64,000 nucleotides of DNA from Slackia sp. ZJ119 (GCF_011039175.1 NZ_JAAKEN010000014.1:25945-89944); one strand, 5' to 3'. Numbered from the stretch's first letter, positions 43,701 through 51,466 are shown. Notes: generated from the letters alone by a model not told the origin. Translations and numbers: made by a program.

Positions 43701-44202
43701 GCCGTTTTGCAAAACAGTCTGCGTCCACATTGTTGTCGGAATTGCCCACGTCGGACACTGCGATGAACACGTTCGTGCACTTCTTCGTTCGGTTGAACAC
43801 GAGTGCAATGTTGCAATTCTCGTCCGAAAGCACATCGTACACATTGACAAGCTTCTCGAGACTGTTCTCCGCAGGATCGACAACCCACTTCTTTATGCCA
43901 AGAAACCTCATGTTGTGCTGGGCGTCAAAAGGCCGTCCGTCGTATTCGACGGTTGGCTCGATAGGCACATAAAGCTGGTCTATCTGCGGGAGATAGGCGC
44001 CATGTATTTCAACGCCACAAGAGGCAAGCAAGCGAGCCGTATATTCCTCCGCAGCAGGATCCATCGCAGAGGGCATCTGAGACAGGTATTCTTCCTGCTT
44101 CTCCGCCACCATCTTGAGCTGGTCCGAGCTGAGCGACGATACTTTTGCTACGGCATTGCCGGCCTTGTCTGCAACTCTTACGATACGGTCCTTGATGCCC
44201 AT
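40762..44202 (-). CDS. HerA/VirB4-like ATPase with long low-complexity insert
   Basis: A 1146-residue protein. The N-terminal 280 residues are unique. Residues about 285-445 are rich in Ser, Thr, Ala and Gly with few charges (VTDSTSHAVTDSVAKS, GGEASASVSTTGGSS). The C-terminal half is a HerA/FtsK-superfamily ATPase: Walker A ITGSTGAGKTNTV (about 637-649), VIEPAKGEYKD, Walker B ITVLEEAHNLL (about 866-876) and a QAPGLLD region. Relatives pump DNA or proteins. ATG 44202 lies 8 nt past the dynamin stop; an earlier ATG (44253) overlaps that gene. It presumably forms a hexamer working with the GTPase. Confidence 0.82.
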   Translation of the reverse strand: MGIKDRIVRVADKAGNAVAKVSSLSSDQLKMVAEKQEEYLSQMPSAMDPAAEEYTARLLASCGVEIHGAYLPQIDQLYVPIEPTVEYDGRPFDAQHNMRFLGIKKWVVDPAENSLEKLVNVYDVLSDENCNIALVFNRTKKCTNVFIAVSDVGNSDNNVDADCFAKRLQEAIRGNFSGSEVSSAGFGALPALEEGAPYSVAAISNIPAEKSEKFISQTIEKVLDGIVPRRRSEEYTLILLATPVQDAEQRKLRLSELFTALAPFAAWSTNFTYTQSDAAMAMATIGVNAGVSAGRQNGVNSAISTTDGVTDSTSHAVTDSVAKSITDTTSASKTMTESTFESATAGGSFSTGVKPFGVGGEASASVSTTGGSSESVAVATSTARAVGETTGKAVANSLGRAVSNSVGKTVGAVASTSLGANFGASFARASSVTATIGKNEGITQSFTNHAVKHSLQILEDQMKRLDEATALGLWDFAAYVVSEEPDIANNVAHSYLATTQGEESYLSQSSINLWRGDMGEESGQARTICEYLRTLRHPLFSMAPGLLDVDSRFAVYPAVVSATTSLSGKELAYSLNFPRKSVAGLPVIECAEFGRNVTSFDERALDSGFQIGNIFHMHQEEPVPVALNPDSLTAHAFITGSTGAGKTNTVCKILDEAIGSGLGFLVIEPAKGEYKDIFGGLDDVSVYGTNPDLTPLLQINPFSFPEGIHVLEHLDRLVEIFNVCWPMYAAMPAVLKNAIEKSYEDCGWDLTESSNCYGNDLFPVFADVARNVKVILDTSEYDAENKGAYKGSLLTRLQSLTNGLNGMILSSSEIAAEDLFDKKVVVDLSRVGSTETKSLLMGLLVLKLQEHRMVACEGMNAPLRHITVLEEAHNLLKSTASSSSSESGNLLGKSVEMLSNAIAEMRTYGEGFIIADQAPGLLDMSAIRNTNTKIIMRLPDLSDRELVGRAANLSDGQIVELARLPRGVAAVYQNDWIEPVLCKVAKAEEGSTYSYRRERHAGTPVEAGVSFRVADILANAGSLPSCVSLSEIKAYLEALGLVPSMRVAVLKAIENPPVEPRMTKIAPLMTALFPNVHKKVVESVNSSSEMTSWTRAAEDATESLAASELSDRTRRMIVQGIITDYVFNELGDERSFKDWYNWGGLR

Positions 44203-44210
44203 CCTGATAC

Positions 44211-46763
44211 CTATTCTTTCCAATCGATCATCTGGGAGACATTGCTCGTGCAACGCCGAAGCCTTTCCAGCTTCGCAGTGAGCTCATTGATCTTCGCCGT
44301 CTCTTCTCTGATGATTTCGGCTTGCGTGTGCAAGATGGGACTGTAATCCGTGATGTTTTCAATGATCAACGCCGTCAGCTCTTCAAGCCAGTCCTTGTAA
44401 AGGCGCTCATGCTCAACTTGAACATCGTGTTTCGTTTCCGCTGCAAAGCGACGGACTTCCTCGTTGTAAACCCTTGCCAACTTGTCAAGGTTGAGTTTCT
44501 CCGATTTGAAGATGACCAGATCGAAAAGACGAAAACTCATCTCCAATTCGGATTTGATAAAAAGCTGCTCAGCCTTTCCCTCAATGACAAGAGGCTGGTA
44601 CTGGATGATGATATCGCCGATCTCGGCACGCTTCTCTTCCGACAAGGCTTCACTGTTTGTTGCGATTTGATACAGAACATCACGCCCCGATTCGGCCGCC
44701 ACCCTCCAATACCCTTGCGAAGAATTGTTTATGCGGTTCTGCATCTCATTGACATCTTCATCGAACCCGCGCCGGACAAGGGACAGCAATTCATCGGATG
44801 CAGCACGGTCGACTTCAGTCGAAAGCGAATGCCGATTGCCAACCTGCTTGCCGTACTCGCCACAGTCGGCAACGACACCCGCAAGAATATCCCCAAACGC
44901 CTCGAAACTCGGTTTATTCAGAGCGTCGTTAAAACGGTTGGAGAGATTGTTCGTGATCGCCTGCCAGCTCTCCTTTACAGCGTCTTCCTGCTCTGAATAG
45001 CTGAAATCGCTGCGCTTTGCATCAGTGATGTCGCTTTCCTGCTTCACAAGTTCTCCAACGGTAACATTCCATTCGGAGTCATCAACCGACCCGTCCATAT
45101 GTGACGGATATTCCTGCAGAGCCTCCGCTTCAACCTCTGCCTCTGCCGCATTAAGTTGCTCAAGGAGATTCTTCTTGTCCCTGTCCAGCGCCTTTTCTCG
45201 ATTCTTCAGCGATATTTCATGACGTTCCCTTGTTTCCTCGATAACCTTAGCGGTTGCATCAATGATCCTTCTGAGAAGCACTTCTGATTGGTGGCATTTG
45301 TTATATGCAGAGTACTTCTCTGCAAAGAGGTCTATTTCGCGCTCGACGCAATAGAGACCGCTGTTGGCAAAGATCAAATCCGAGCACTCTTCGGATTCCC
45401 TGATAGTCCTAGAGCGAATCTGAGCAGGAAGAATGTTGTAGCGAAACAGCCGCTTGTAGAACTTGTTTTCAGGATTGGAATACTTCCTTTCCTGGTCTTC
45501 GAACTTCTCCGCATAGTAGTCGCTGAGAAACTCGCCGTTAGTCTTGGCCCCCAGACCAAGAACAGACGAAACGAAGAAGATACCTTGAGAGTACAGGTTC
45601 CTCGGAATGGTCCAGTCCATGACTGTCTGTATCTGGTTCTCGTCGAACTCGCCTTTTGGAAGCGCCGCCATGTCCGCCTTATTGACAACGATCATAGCGA
45701 AGCGGTCATCCATAGCCTCGATAGTGGAAATGTCGTTGTAAAGCTTCTCGTTGTCCATGCTGTCGAGCTTGTCATATTCGGCCACAATAATGGGAAGCCC
45801 GTTCGATAGCCCTTCCATGGCGTCTTTCAGAACGCGAAGATGATCGAGATGGCTTGACGCGTTCGAGCCAGGCGTGTCGAAGATGACGAAATTGTTCGAC
45901 TGTCCCCAAGCGTCCTTTTCAGAGAAAGGAACTTCAATATCAATCCTGTCCGAGATGTTGTCAGAAGAATCGCTCTGCCTGAAAGCATTGATCACTTGAA
46001 GCGTGCAATTCATCTGCGGAATCAAAGCCGCCTCGGCGGACTCGAGTTCTTCCGTTACGGCATCATACGGTTCTACTCCGATAAGATCAGGTGCGCTTTG
46101 AAGACCTCTGCTGTCGTAGCGCAGAACCACCGGCGTCGCCCCGAAACAAAACTTGATGCAGCCAGTGCCCCTCTGTGTCGAGCGCTTGATTTGGAACACT
46201 TTTGCGGTTACCGGCTCATCCCCGCTTGGCAACAGCTCGTGGCCGATCAGCGCGTTGATAAACGTCGACTTCCCAGCACTGTAGTTGCCCAGAACGCAGA
46301 GAGGGATCAAATCGCTTGAAACATCTAAGAACTTTTCAAGCGAATCTCTGATGGCTTTTCTTTCGACAACAGCGTCGTCCACCAATGGACGTATTTCCTT
46401 AAGCAAAGACTTGATTTCGGGAAGGACGTCCCGCGCGTTCATCAAGTATCTTGGAGAGCGGGTCAGCTTGATAACGGATGAGTACTGCTCGGAAGAACAG
46501 ATGGCCGCCAACTCCTCAAACTCATCGTCCGATCCTTCGAACTCAAGGCCGACCACCTGGCTCCCTATTTGAAACTCAGCAAGAATAGTATCCACTATTT
46601 CCTGAGCCTTGAACGGGAAGAACCCGTCAGCGAGCTTCTTGTTAAGCAGCTTGCTGTTCGGATCTGTCATCTGCGAAAAGGGAGTCCACCCGGCGCTGAA
46701 GCGATAAAAATTGATTGTCTCGGCATACGGATTGCTTACTATCTTAATTCTTAAATCAGCCAT
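44211..46763 (-). CDS. Dynamin-like GTPase
   Basis: An 850-residue protein. The N-terminal 150 residues are unknown, and the GTPase domain follows: G1 LGNYSAGKSTFIN (about residues 158-170), G3 FDTPGSN (295-301) and G4 VVNKADM (359-365), the bacterial dynamin pattern. A long helical stalk region with heptad-like charge (about 470-560 and 740-850) follows. Family members remodel membranes or assemble on them; LeoA of enterotoxigenic E. coli helps toxin release and others act in phage defence. It is the first gene of the island, behind a dyad-overlapped promoter at 46800-46822. CAGGAAA precedes the ATG. Confidence 0.85.
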   Translation of the reverse strand: MADLRIKIVSNPYAETINFYRFSAGWTPFSQMTDPNSKLLNKKLADGFFPFKAQEIVDTILAEFQIGSQVVGLEFEGSDDEFEELAAICSSEQYSSVIKLTRSPRYLMNARDVLPEIKSLLKEIRPLVDDAVVERKAIRDSLEKFLDVSSDLIPLCVLGNYSAGKSTFINALIGHELLPSGDEPVTAKVFQIKRSTQRGTGCIKFCFGATPVVLRYDSRGLQSAPDLIGVEPYDAVTEELESAEAALIPQMNCTLQVINAFRQSDSSDNISDRIDIEVPFSEKDAWGQSNNFVIFDTPGSNASSHLDHLRVLKDAMEGLSNGLPIIVAEYDKLDSMDNEKLYNDISTIEAMDDRFAMIVVNKADMAALPKGEFDENQIQTVMDWTIPRNLYSQGIFFVSSVLGLGAKTNGEFLSDYYAEKFEDQERKYSNPENKFYKRLFRYNILPAQIRSRTIRESEECSDLIFANSGLYCVEREIDLFAEKYSAYNKCHQSEVLLRRIIDATAKVIEETRERHEISLKNREKALDRDKKNLLEQLNAAEAEVEAEALQEYPSHMDGSVDDSEWNVTVGELVKQESDITDAKRSDFSYSEQEDAVKESWQAITNNLSNRFNDALNKPSFEAFGDILAGVVADCGEYGKQVGNRHSLSTEVDRAASDELLSLVRRGFDEDVNEMQNRINNSSQGYWRVAAESGRDVLYQIATNSEALSEEKRAEIGDIIIQYQPLVIEGKAEQLFIKSELEMSFRLFDLVIFKSEKLNLDKLARVYNEEVRRFAAETKHDVQVEHERLYKDWLEELTALIIENITDYSPILHTQAEIIREETAKINELTAKLERLRRCTSNVSQMIDWKE

Positions 46764-46799
46764 AATTTCCTGCCCGTAAGGAACAAATTCACTAGTACC

Positions 46800-46822
46800 C
46801 GTTACTTTACTATATGGTAACG
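46800..46822 (-). promoter_or_regulatory. Operator/promoter of the dynamin-HerA-toxin operon
   Basis: CGTTAC (46800-46805) and GTAACG (46817-46822) flank TTTACTATATG, which on the minus strand holds a TATAGT -10 box (46814-46809). The dyad brackets the -10, the standard position of a repressor site. The XRE-AbrB regulator encoded divergently at 47068 is a candidate repressor. Confidence 0.55.
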
Positions 46823-46967
46823 CTTTTTCGCAAAATACAATCCTGAGTGAGAGGTAGGCGACGGCACAAAGTCGATGAACCTCGCAGGCAGGTTCGGCAT
46901 CTGCGTGACGTCAGCAAGCAGCTCGCCTTGCCTGCCCGTCCGAGCAAAGGGCGGCTTCATGCCGAGC

Positions 46968-46987
46968 ATGTCACCTCGACGTGACAT
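46968..46987. promoter_or_regulatory. Dyad upstream of the XRE-AbrB gene
   Basis: ATGTCAC (46968-46974) and GTGACAT (46981-46987) are a perfect 7-bp inverted repeat, 80 bp before the regulator start. It differs in sequence from the dyad at 46800-46822. It may be the regulator's own site. The remainder of 46764-47067 has a 61-codon minus-strand frame I do not accept as a gene. Confidence 0.4.
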
Positions 46988-47067
46988 TGAAGGCGCCGTT
47001 ATTCCATCTTATGATGGTGGCAGCCGCGAAAACGCAGGAATAGAATTGCTTTGGAGGTATGAAAGGT

Positions 47068-47511
47068 ATGATCGGTCAGAACATCCTCTCGCTCAGGACG
47101 AAGCAGGGCATGACGCAAGAGGAGCTTGCCCAAAAGGTCGACGTCGCCAGGCAGACCGTCGCGAAGTGGGAGTCGGGAGACGCCATGCCGGACCTGGACA
47201 ACGTGTGCCGGCTCTCGGAGGTCTTCGACGTGAGCCTCGACGCGCTCGTGCGCCATGACGAGGAACGCGTCGGCTACCCTGTTGCGCCCCGCGGGCTGCA
47301 CCTGTTCGGAGTCGTGCGCATGGGCGAGAGGGGCCAGATCGTCGTCCCCAAGAAAGCACGCGACGTCTTCGGCCTTCACGCGGGAAGCGAGCTTCTCATG
47401 CTCGGCGACGAGTCTCGAGGCATCGCGCTCCAACGCGTCGAGGACGCCGTCGCGCAGCTCGAAAGGTTTGGACGCGCGGTCAACGAAAGGGCGTCGGCCG
47501 ATCCCGAGTGA
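47068..47511 (+). CDS. XRE regulator fused to an AbrB/SpoVT domain
   Basis: A 147-residue protein. Residues 2-60 are a Cro/CI helix-turn-helix (LSLRTKQGMTQEELAQKV, VARQTVAKWESGDAMPDLD). Residues about 80-125 form a swapped-hairpin AbrB/SpoVT domain (FGVVRMGERGQIVVPKKARDVFGLHAGSELL). Two DNA-binding folds in one chain suggest a compact dimeric switch, seen also in other gut bacteria. GGAGG spaces better to ATG 47068 than to the ATG three codons earlier. It heads a plus-strand group with a zinc-ribbon protein and a hydrolase, and faces the island operon. Confidence 0.85.
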   Translation: MIGQNILSLRTKQGMTQEELAQKVDVARQTVAKWESGDAMPDLDNVCRLSEVFDVSLDALVRHDEERVGYPVAPRGLHLFGVVRMGERGQIVVPKKARDVFGLHAGSELLMLGDESRGIALQRVEDAVAQLERFGRAVNERASADPE

Positions 47512-47524
47512 GAGGACCTTGACC

Positions 47525-47743
47525 ATGGGATGTTGCAGCGTTTGCGGAACCGAGCTCGAGAACGGGTATCTTTTCAGCACGAAGGACGGCGCCTTCAGCT
47601 TCGCCGACGAGGTGCCAAGCGCGCTTGAGAACGCAAGGAAGGCCCCGGGCTTCACGGAGGTGACCAGCCTCAGAATCGGCGGACGCGCCTCCGTGCCTGC
47701 ACAGATGTGCCGGAAGTGCAAAACGCTTCTCGTCAGGTGCTAG
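47525..47743 (+). CDS. Small zinc-ribbon-like protein (DUF6487-like)
   Basis: A 72-residue protein with two CxxC pairs, CSVCGTELENGYLFS at the N-terminus and MCRKCKTLLVRC at the C-terminus, so it should bind a metal ion. The middle, FADEVPSALENARKAPGF and RIGGRASVPAQ, is like small PF20097-type proteins. ATG 47525 follows GAGAGGACC, 14 bp after the regulator stop; the next gene begins 3 bp after its stop. Function unknown. Confidence 0.7.
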   Translation: MGCCSVCGTELENGYLFSTKDGAFSFADEVPSALENARKAPGFTEVTSLRIGGRASVPAQMCRKCKTLLVRC

Positions 47744-47745
47744 AA

Positions 47746-48702
47746 ATGACGCCGGCCGTGCAGCGCCCGCCAAGCGAACCGCCTTCGACAAAAGGACCCC
47801 TGCTGTCCTATGCCGCCCGCGAAAACGGCAAGCCCCCGCTCGTGCTCGTCCACGCCCAGGGCACCGACTCGCACAGCTTCGACGGGGTCGCAAAGCCCCT
47901 CTCCCGCGACTTCTCGATATACGCCGTTGACTGCTTCGGGCATGGGAAGAGCCCGCACGATCCGGCGCTCTACAACGTCGTGTCGGCAGGAGAGGCCCTC
48001 GCGCGGTTCATCGAGGACGTCGTCGGCAGGCCCTGCACGCTCTTGGGGCATTCGTCCGGAGGGCTTGTCGCCGCGCATGCCGCAGGAAGGACGGATCTCT
48101 GCAAGCTGCTCGTCTTGGAGGACCCGCCCTTCTTCTCCAGCCAGGGCGAGCGCCGGAAGGGCACGTTCAACTACGTCGACCTGTCCTCGGTGTGCCACGA
48201 ATATCTGCAAAGCGGATCGGACGAGAACTTCGTTCTGTACTATTTCGAGAACCAGTACGCGTGGAACTTCTTCCCCGAGAAAGCGCGTCGAAAGGTGCGC
48301 CCGAAGAGCATCGAAGCCGCAAGGAAGTTCCTCAAGCGGCATCCGGAAAGGGATTTGAAGGTTCCCTTCTGGCCCAAGTCTGCTCTGGCCGCGTTCGTCG
48401 GAATGGGCGGCTACGACCCGCGCTTCGGGGAGACGTTCTACGACGACAGCTTCCATTGCGGGATTCCGCACGAGGAGATTCTGGCGAAGATAGGCTGCCC
48501 CGCCCTGTTCATGAAGGCGAAAACCGACTGGTCAGACGACGGAATCCTGTTCGCCGCCCTCAGCGAAGAGGACCTGGCGAGGTGTTTGGAGCTCATCCCC
48601 CATTGCAAGCCGGCCCGCTTCGACTGCGGCCATGGAATCCACGTCGAAAAGCCTCGTGAATTTGTGCAGGCGATCAAAAATGCTTTCGCGGACGGGCGCT
48701 AG
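47746..48702 (+). CDS. Alpha/beta hydrolase
   Basis: A 318-residue alpha/beta-hydrolase. LLGHSSGGLVAAHAA is the nucleophile elbow (about residues 100-114, Ser in GHSSG). The oxyanion region is LVLVHAQGTDSHSFDGV. The acid is probably in MKAKTDWSDDG, and the base is H in CGHGIHVEKP. The family covers esterases, lipases and C-C hydrolases; the substrate is unknown. ATG 47746 is three bases past the zinc-ribbon stop with AGGTG in its tail. It is probably co-transcribed with the two genes before it. Confidence 0.85.
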   Translation: MTPAVQRPPSEPPSTKGPLLSYAARENGKPPLVLVHAQGTDSHSFDGVAKPLSRDFSIYAVDCFGHGKSPHDPALYNVVSAGEALARFIEDVVGRPCTLLGHSSGGLVAAHAAGRTDLCKLLVLEDPPFFSSQGERRKGTFNYVDLSSVCHEYLQSGSDENFVLYYFENQYAWNFFPEKARRKVRPKSIEAARKFLKRHPERDLKVPFWPKSALAAFVGMGGYDPRFGETFYDDSFHCGIPHEEILAKIGCPALFMKAKTDWSDDGILFAALSEEDLARCLELIPHCKPARFDCGHGIHVEKPREFVQAIKNAFADGR

Positions 48703-48864
48703 GGAAACTCGCCGCCTTGGATGAGCGCGGCCGCAACGGAAGGCTGCAGCTCGAACAGCGTGCCTGCCTGCGTCGTTCGGCACTCTTCGTATGGAGAGCA
48801 TGAAGGTTCGCCCGAAAGAGGCGTTACAATAACGGTACTTTCATACAAGCACGGAAGGTACGCC

Positions 48865-49371
48865 ATGTCGTTATTGGTCGTGAACACCTTGCCGGCGGAG
48901 AAGGCCCAGGCCGCCATCGACCGCCTGACGGCCCGCAGCGCCGAGAGCCGGGTCATCCATACGCAGCCTTTGAACATCCGCCCCTGCATAGGCTGCAACG
49001 CCTGCTGGCTGAAGACGCCGGGGCGCTGCGCCATGCGAGACGACTATGAAGAGATTCTGAAGGCGTACCTGGAATACGACGCGGCGGTCTTTTTGTCAGG
49101 GACCGCCCTGAACTTCGTGGACCACCGCATGAAGAACCTGGTCGACCGGCTTTTGCCGCTGGTCACCATGTACACCTGCGTCGTGGACGGCCAGTGCCGC
49201 CACGTGCCCCGCTACAACAAGGAGTACCGCTTCGGGCTTCTGTACGACGGCGCGGCGGACCAGGCGTACCTGAGCCAGTGGATGGACCGCGTCGCGCTGA
49301 ACTTCGGAGGCAAAAGCCTCGGCGCGTTTCCCCTCAAGCAGGCGAAGGAGGCGTTCCCATGCACCTTGTGA
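48865..49371 (+). CDS. Iron-sulfur flavoprotein-like (Isf) NADPH-dependent FMN reductase
   Basis: A 168-residue flavodoxin-fold protein. It carries the compact Isf cysteine motif CIGCNACWLKTPGRC around residues 39-53, a likely 4Fe-4S site, followed by VFLSGTALNFVDHRMKNLVDRL, where FMN binds. The N-terminus (MSLLVVNTLPAEKAQAAIDRL) is shorter in the usual T/S-rich FMN loop. It should shuttle electrons from ferredoxin to small acceptors. GGAAGG precedes ATG 48865. It overlaps the next flavodoxin-type gene by 13 bp, and the two probably work together. Confidence 0.82.
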   Translation: MSLLVVNTLPAEKAQAAIDRLTARSAESRVIHTQPLNIRPCIGCNACWLKTPGRCAMRDDYEEILKAYLEYDAAVFLSGTALNFVDHRMKNLVDRLLPLVTMYTCVVDGQCRHVPRYNKEYRFGLLYDGAADQAYLSQWMDRVALNFGGKSLGAFPLKQAKEAFPCTL

Positions 49372-50021
49372 TCATCAGCGGCGCGACCAGGACCCGTTCG
49401 AAGAGCAACACGGCAAAGATCGTCGCGGCGTTCGAGGAAGGCTATCGGGAAGGCGGCAACACCGCCGAGACCTGGTTTCTCTCGGATCGGGCGCAGTGGG
49501 ACGGCGCGGCGAAGGCTTTTGAGCAGTCGAACAACATCCTGATCGCCCTGCCGCTTTACGTGGAGAACATCCCCGGCATTTTGTTGGAATTCCTGGAAGG
49601 GCTGACCCCGAAAAGCGCCCCGGGGACGCAGATCGCCTTCCTCGTCCAAGGCGGCTTCCCGGAGGCGTCCCAGAGCCGATGCTGCGAGAAGTACCTGGAA
49701 ACGCTGCCCGAACAGCTCGGGTGCGCCTATGCCGGAACGCTCATCAAGGGGGACATGTTCGGCCTGGGGCTGATGGACGAGAAGGAAAGGGAGAAGCCGC
49801 TGGCCGCCTTCACCGAGATGGGCAGGCACTTCGCGGAGACCCACCGGTTCGAAAAGGACGTCGTGGACGTCTTCGCCGCACCGGAATACCTGCCGGAAAA
49901 GGAGCTTCGGATGTTCAAGCTCTTCGGCCGGCCGGTGCAGAAGCTGTTCATGGGGCGGATGGCGAAGAAGATGGGCTGCCAGGGGCGGCTGGACGCGCAA
50001 CCCTACAGCACGGGCAGATAA
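49359..50021 (+). CDS. Flavodoxin-family NAD(P)H-dependent oxidoreductase
   Basis: A 220-residue flavodoxin-fold protein: MHLVIISGATRTRSKSNTAKI holds the phosphate-binding loop (SGATRTRSKSNT), and ALPLYVENIPGILLEFLEGL is the second FMN loop. The C-terminus (LFGRPVQKLFMGRMAKKMG) is basic and helical. AAGGAGG spaces to ATG 49359 inside the end of the preceding gene. It likely works with the Isf-like protein. The acceptor is not evident. Confidence 0.8.
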   Translation: MHLVIISGATRTRSKSNTAKIVAAFEEGYREGGNTAETWFLSDRAQWDGAAKAFEQSNNILIALPLYVENIPGILLEFLEGLTPKSAPGTQIAFLVQGGFPEASQSRCCEKYLETLPEQLGCAYAGTLIKGDMFGLGLMDEKEREKPLAAFTEMGRHFAETHRFEKDVVDVFAAPEYLPEKELRMFKLFGRPVQKLFMGRMAKKMGCQGRLDAQPYSTGR

Positions 50022-50069
50022 GGCCGGCGAGGGAAGACCGCCGCCGCAGCCGCCGATGGCGTCACACAA

Positions 50070-50086
50070 TCTGGCATCAAGCCAGA
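50070..50086 (-). other. Short hairpin over the antitoxin stop codon
   Basis: TCTGGC (50070-50075) and GCCAGA (50081-50086) surround ATCAA. The stop of the minus-strand antitoxin lies inside. It could end transcription weakly or stabilise the mRNA. Confidence 0.35.
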
Positions 50087-50343
50087 GTCACAAGCTCGTT
50101 GTCGATCGCACGACGCACAAACTCGGAGCGCGAGATTCCTTCTTTCTTCGCAGCCCTGTCTATCGCTTCAAGTTGAAAGTCGAAGAGCTTCAGCGAGGTC
50201 GTCTTCATCTTCGCCGTCGGCCTCCCGTCAATCGGCTTTCCAAACTTAAAATCCGAAAGGTCTCCGCTCTCGTATCTTTCAACGTCGGACTCCACTTCCT
50301 CAAGCGTGGTGCCAAACATCTCGCACAGTTCGCTATCGCTCAT
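50077..50343 (-). CDS. Ribbon-helix-helix antitoxin
   Basis: An 88-residue protein. The C-terminal half, MKTTSLKLFDFQLEAIDRAAKKEGISRSEFVRRAIDNEL, is a ribbon-helix-helix DNA-binding fold (described by position 46-84). The N-terminus is acidic. Such proteins neutralise the toxin encoded beside them and repress the operon. AGGAGG precedes ATG 50343. Its start overlaps the toxin stop by 4 bp (ATGA), so toxin comes first, the reverse of the usual order but known for some pairs. Confidence 0.8.
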   Translation of the reverse strand: MSDSELCEMFGTTLEEVESDVERYESGDLSDFKFGKPIDGRPTAKMKTTSLKLFDFQLEAIDRAAKKEGISRSEFVRRAIDNELVTLA

Positions 50344-50642
50344 GCCTTCCTCCTTCCGAAACCAAGCTCCCGCTTTATTGACTCCTGCGGCGGCGTCTGC
50401 GCATGCTTTATCAGCCAATCGCCCACGCTGTTCCTGATGGCAACAACTTCGACAAGCCGTCCTTTCGCATCGTATCCGATGCCAACATGCTCTTCCGGCT
50501 CCTTGCCCAGCCTCGGCATGCTCTTAATGCAGAACGCCCATGCATGGGCAGCATCCTCTTTCGCCAGGTCAGGATGACGTTCTACCACTCTGTCCAGCAC
50601 GAACACCTTGTCCAACAGCAAACCTATCCGCAGTAATCTCAT
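50340..50642 (-). CDS. Putative toxin partner of the RHH antitoxin
   Basis: A 100-residue protein. It reads VVERHPDLAKEDAAHAWAFCI near residues 19-39, then VGIGYDAKGRLVEVVAIRNS and WLIKHAQTPPQESIKREL. This matches small toxin-like proteins paired with ribbon-helix-helix antitoxins in Actinobacteria; the IGYDAKGRLVEV beta hairpin recalls BrnT/RelE-like folds. It probably acts as a ribosome-dependent or free RNase, but catalytic residues cannot be assigned. Its stop overlaps the antitoxin start. Confidence 0.65.
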   Translation of the reverse strand: MRLLRIGLLLDKVFVLDRVVERHPDLAKEDAAHAWAFCIKSMPRLGKEPEEHVGIGYDAKGRLVEVVAIRNSVGDWLIKHAQTPPQESIKRELGFGRRKA

Positions 50643-51127
50643 TCGGTAATACCTAATTGTAGCATATTTGTTTCACCGGAAATTGACAGCCCAGAACGAA
50701 GTCGCCGTCATCTGCCACCGGTCGCAAAAGACCGGCAGGCGTCACAGCCGCCCGCAAGTAATCGTTTGACGGCGCGGTCGTAAACCTGACGGCCGAGAGC
50801 ACCGCTGCGTCGACCAAAACGCTCGAGCAGCATCGCAACATGCATGTTTCGAAAGGCATTTGGAAGGGACACCGCGAATACCATCATGCAATGCCGATGA
50901 CTGGCTGCTCATCTGGATGGTGGACAGGAACGAACTGGCACGCACGACGAGCTGTTCCGCCCATGCGCCATTATCACGATCGCCGTTTTCTCGTTGTCTC
51001 CAAAAGGCGTGTTCGACGAAGCGGACGGGCACGCCGGCCGCCCTCCTCGCAAGCGCGGCAAAGCCCTCGCGGACGGCGGCCACGTCTACCCTGCCCTCCC
51101 TTTTTGTCAGGCTTAGGCCTCAGGCGC
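50643..51127. other. Gap without a supported gene; possible decayed coding sequence
   Basis: There is a minus-strand frame 50742-51083 with plausible codon use only at its start (AAVREGFAALARRAAGVP), after which it looks scrambled. A second minus frame overlaps near 50653-50859. Together they could be a frameshifted relic. I cannot name a parent family. Confidence 0.4.
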
Positions 51128-51466
51128 CTATCGCTTGTCGGCCTTTTTCTTCCTGGGCCTCGGCTTTGGAAGCTCGTCGTACATGGCGTCGAACAGGGCG
51201 GAGATCGTGTCGCGCTCGTCGAGGTCTTGGATGCGGACCATTTCCTTCGCCCCCTCGTAGGGAAGCTCCAGCGGGGCGCAGGCGAGCATTTCTCGCGAAG
51301 ACGGAGTCGCCTTGACGAGCAGCCGGTCGTCGTAGATGCCGCCGATGACCTTGTCCCGATAGTACACGACGTATTCGCCCATCATTGGACGCGAGGACAC
51401 GTTTCCGCCCGTCGCCACGCTCAAAGCGTCCATCGTGCGCTCAACGAATTCTTTGCTTGACGCCAA
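51128..51466 (-). CDS. TfoX N-terminal domain protein
   Basis: A 112-residue protein matching the TfoX N-terminal domain: ASSKEFVERTMDAL, VSSRPMMGEYVVYYRDKVIGGIYDDRLLVK and ELPYEGAKEMVRI. The C-terminus is a lysine/arginine-rich tail (PRPRKKKADKR), perhaps for nucleic-acid contact. TfoX/Sxy controls competence in Gammaproteobacteria, but single-domain forms elsewhere have no known role. AAGGAG followed by a 6-nt gap points to a TTG start at 51466. It is a single gene; no competence genes adjoin it. Confidence 0.83.
   Translation of the reverse strand: MASSKEFVERTMDALSVATGGNVSSRPMMGEYVVYYRDKVIGGIYDDRLLVKATPSSREMLACAPLELPYEGAKEMVRIQDLDERDTISALFDAMYDELPKPRPRKKKADKR

Noticed and set aside
46802..46987. 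61-codon minus frame upstream of the dynamin gene
   Set aside because: It overlaps the putative operon promoter and its operator, and has no ribosome site or recognisable family.
50742..51083. 114-codon minus frame in the gap before the TfoX gene
   Set aside because: Only the first third looks like coding sequence; the rest seems out of frame. Listed as a possible relic rather than a gene.
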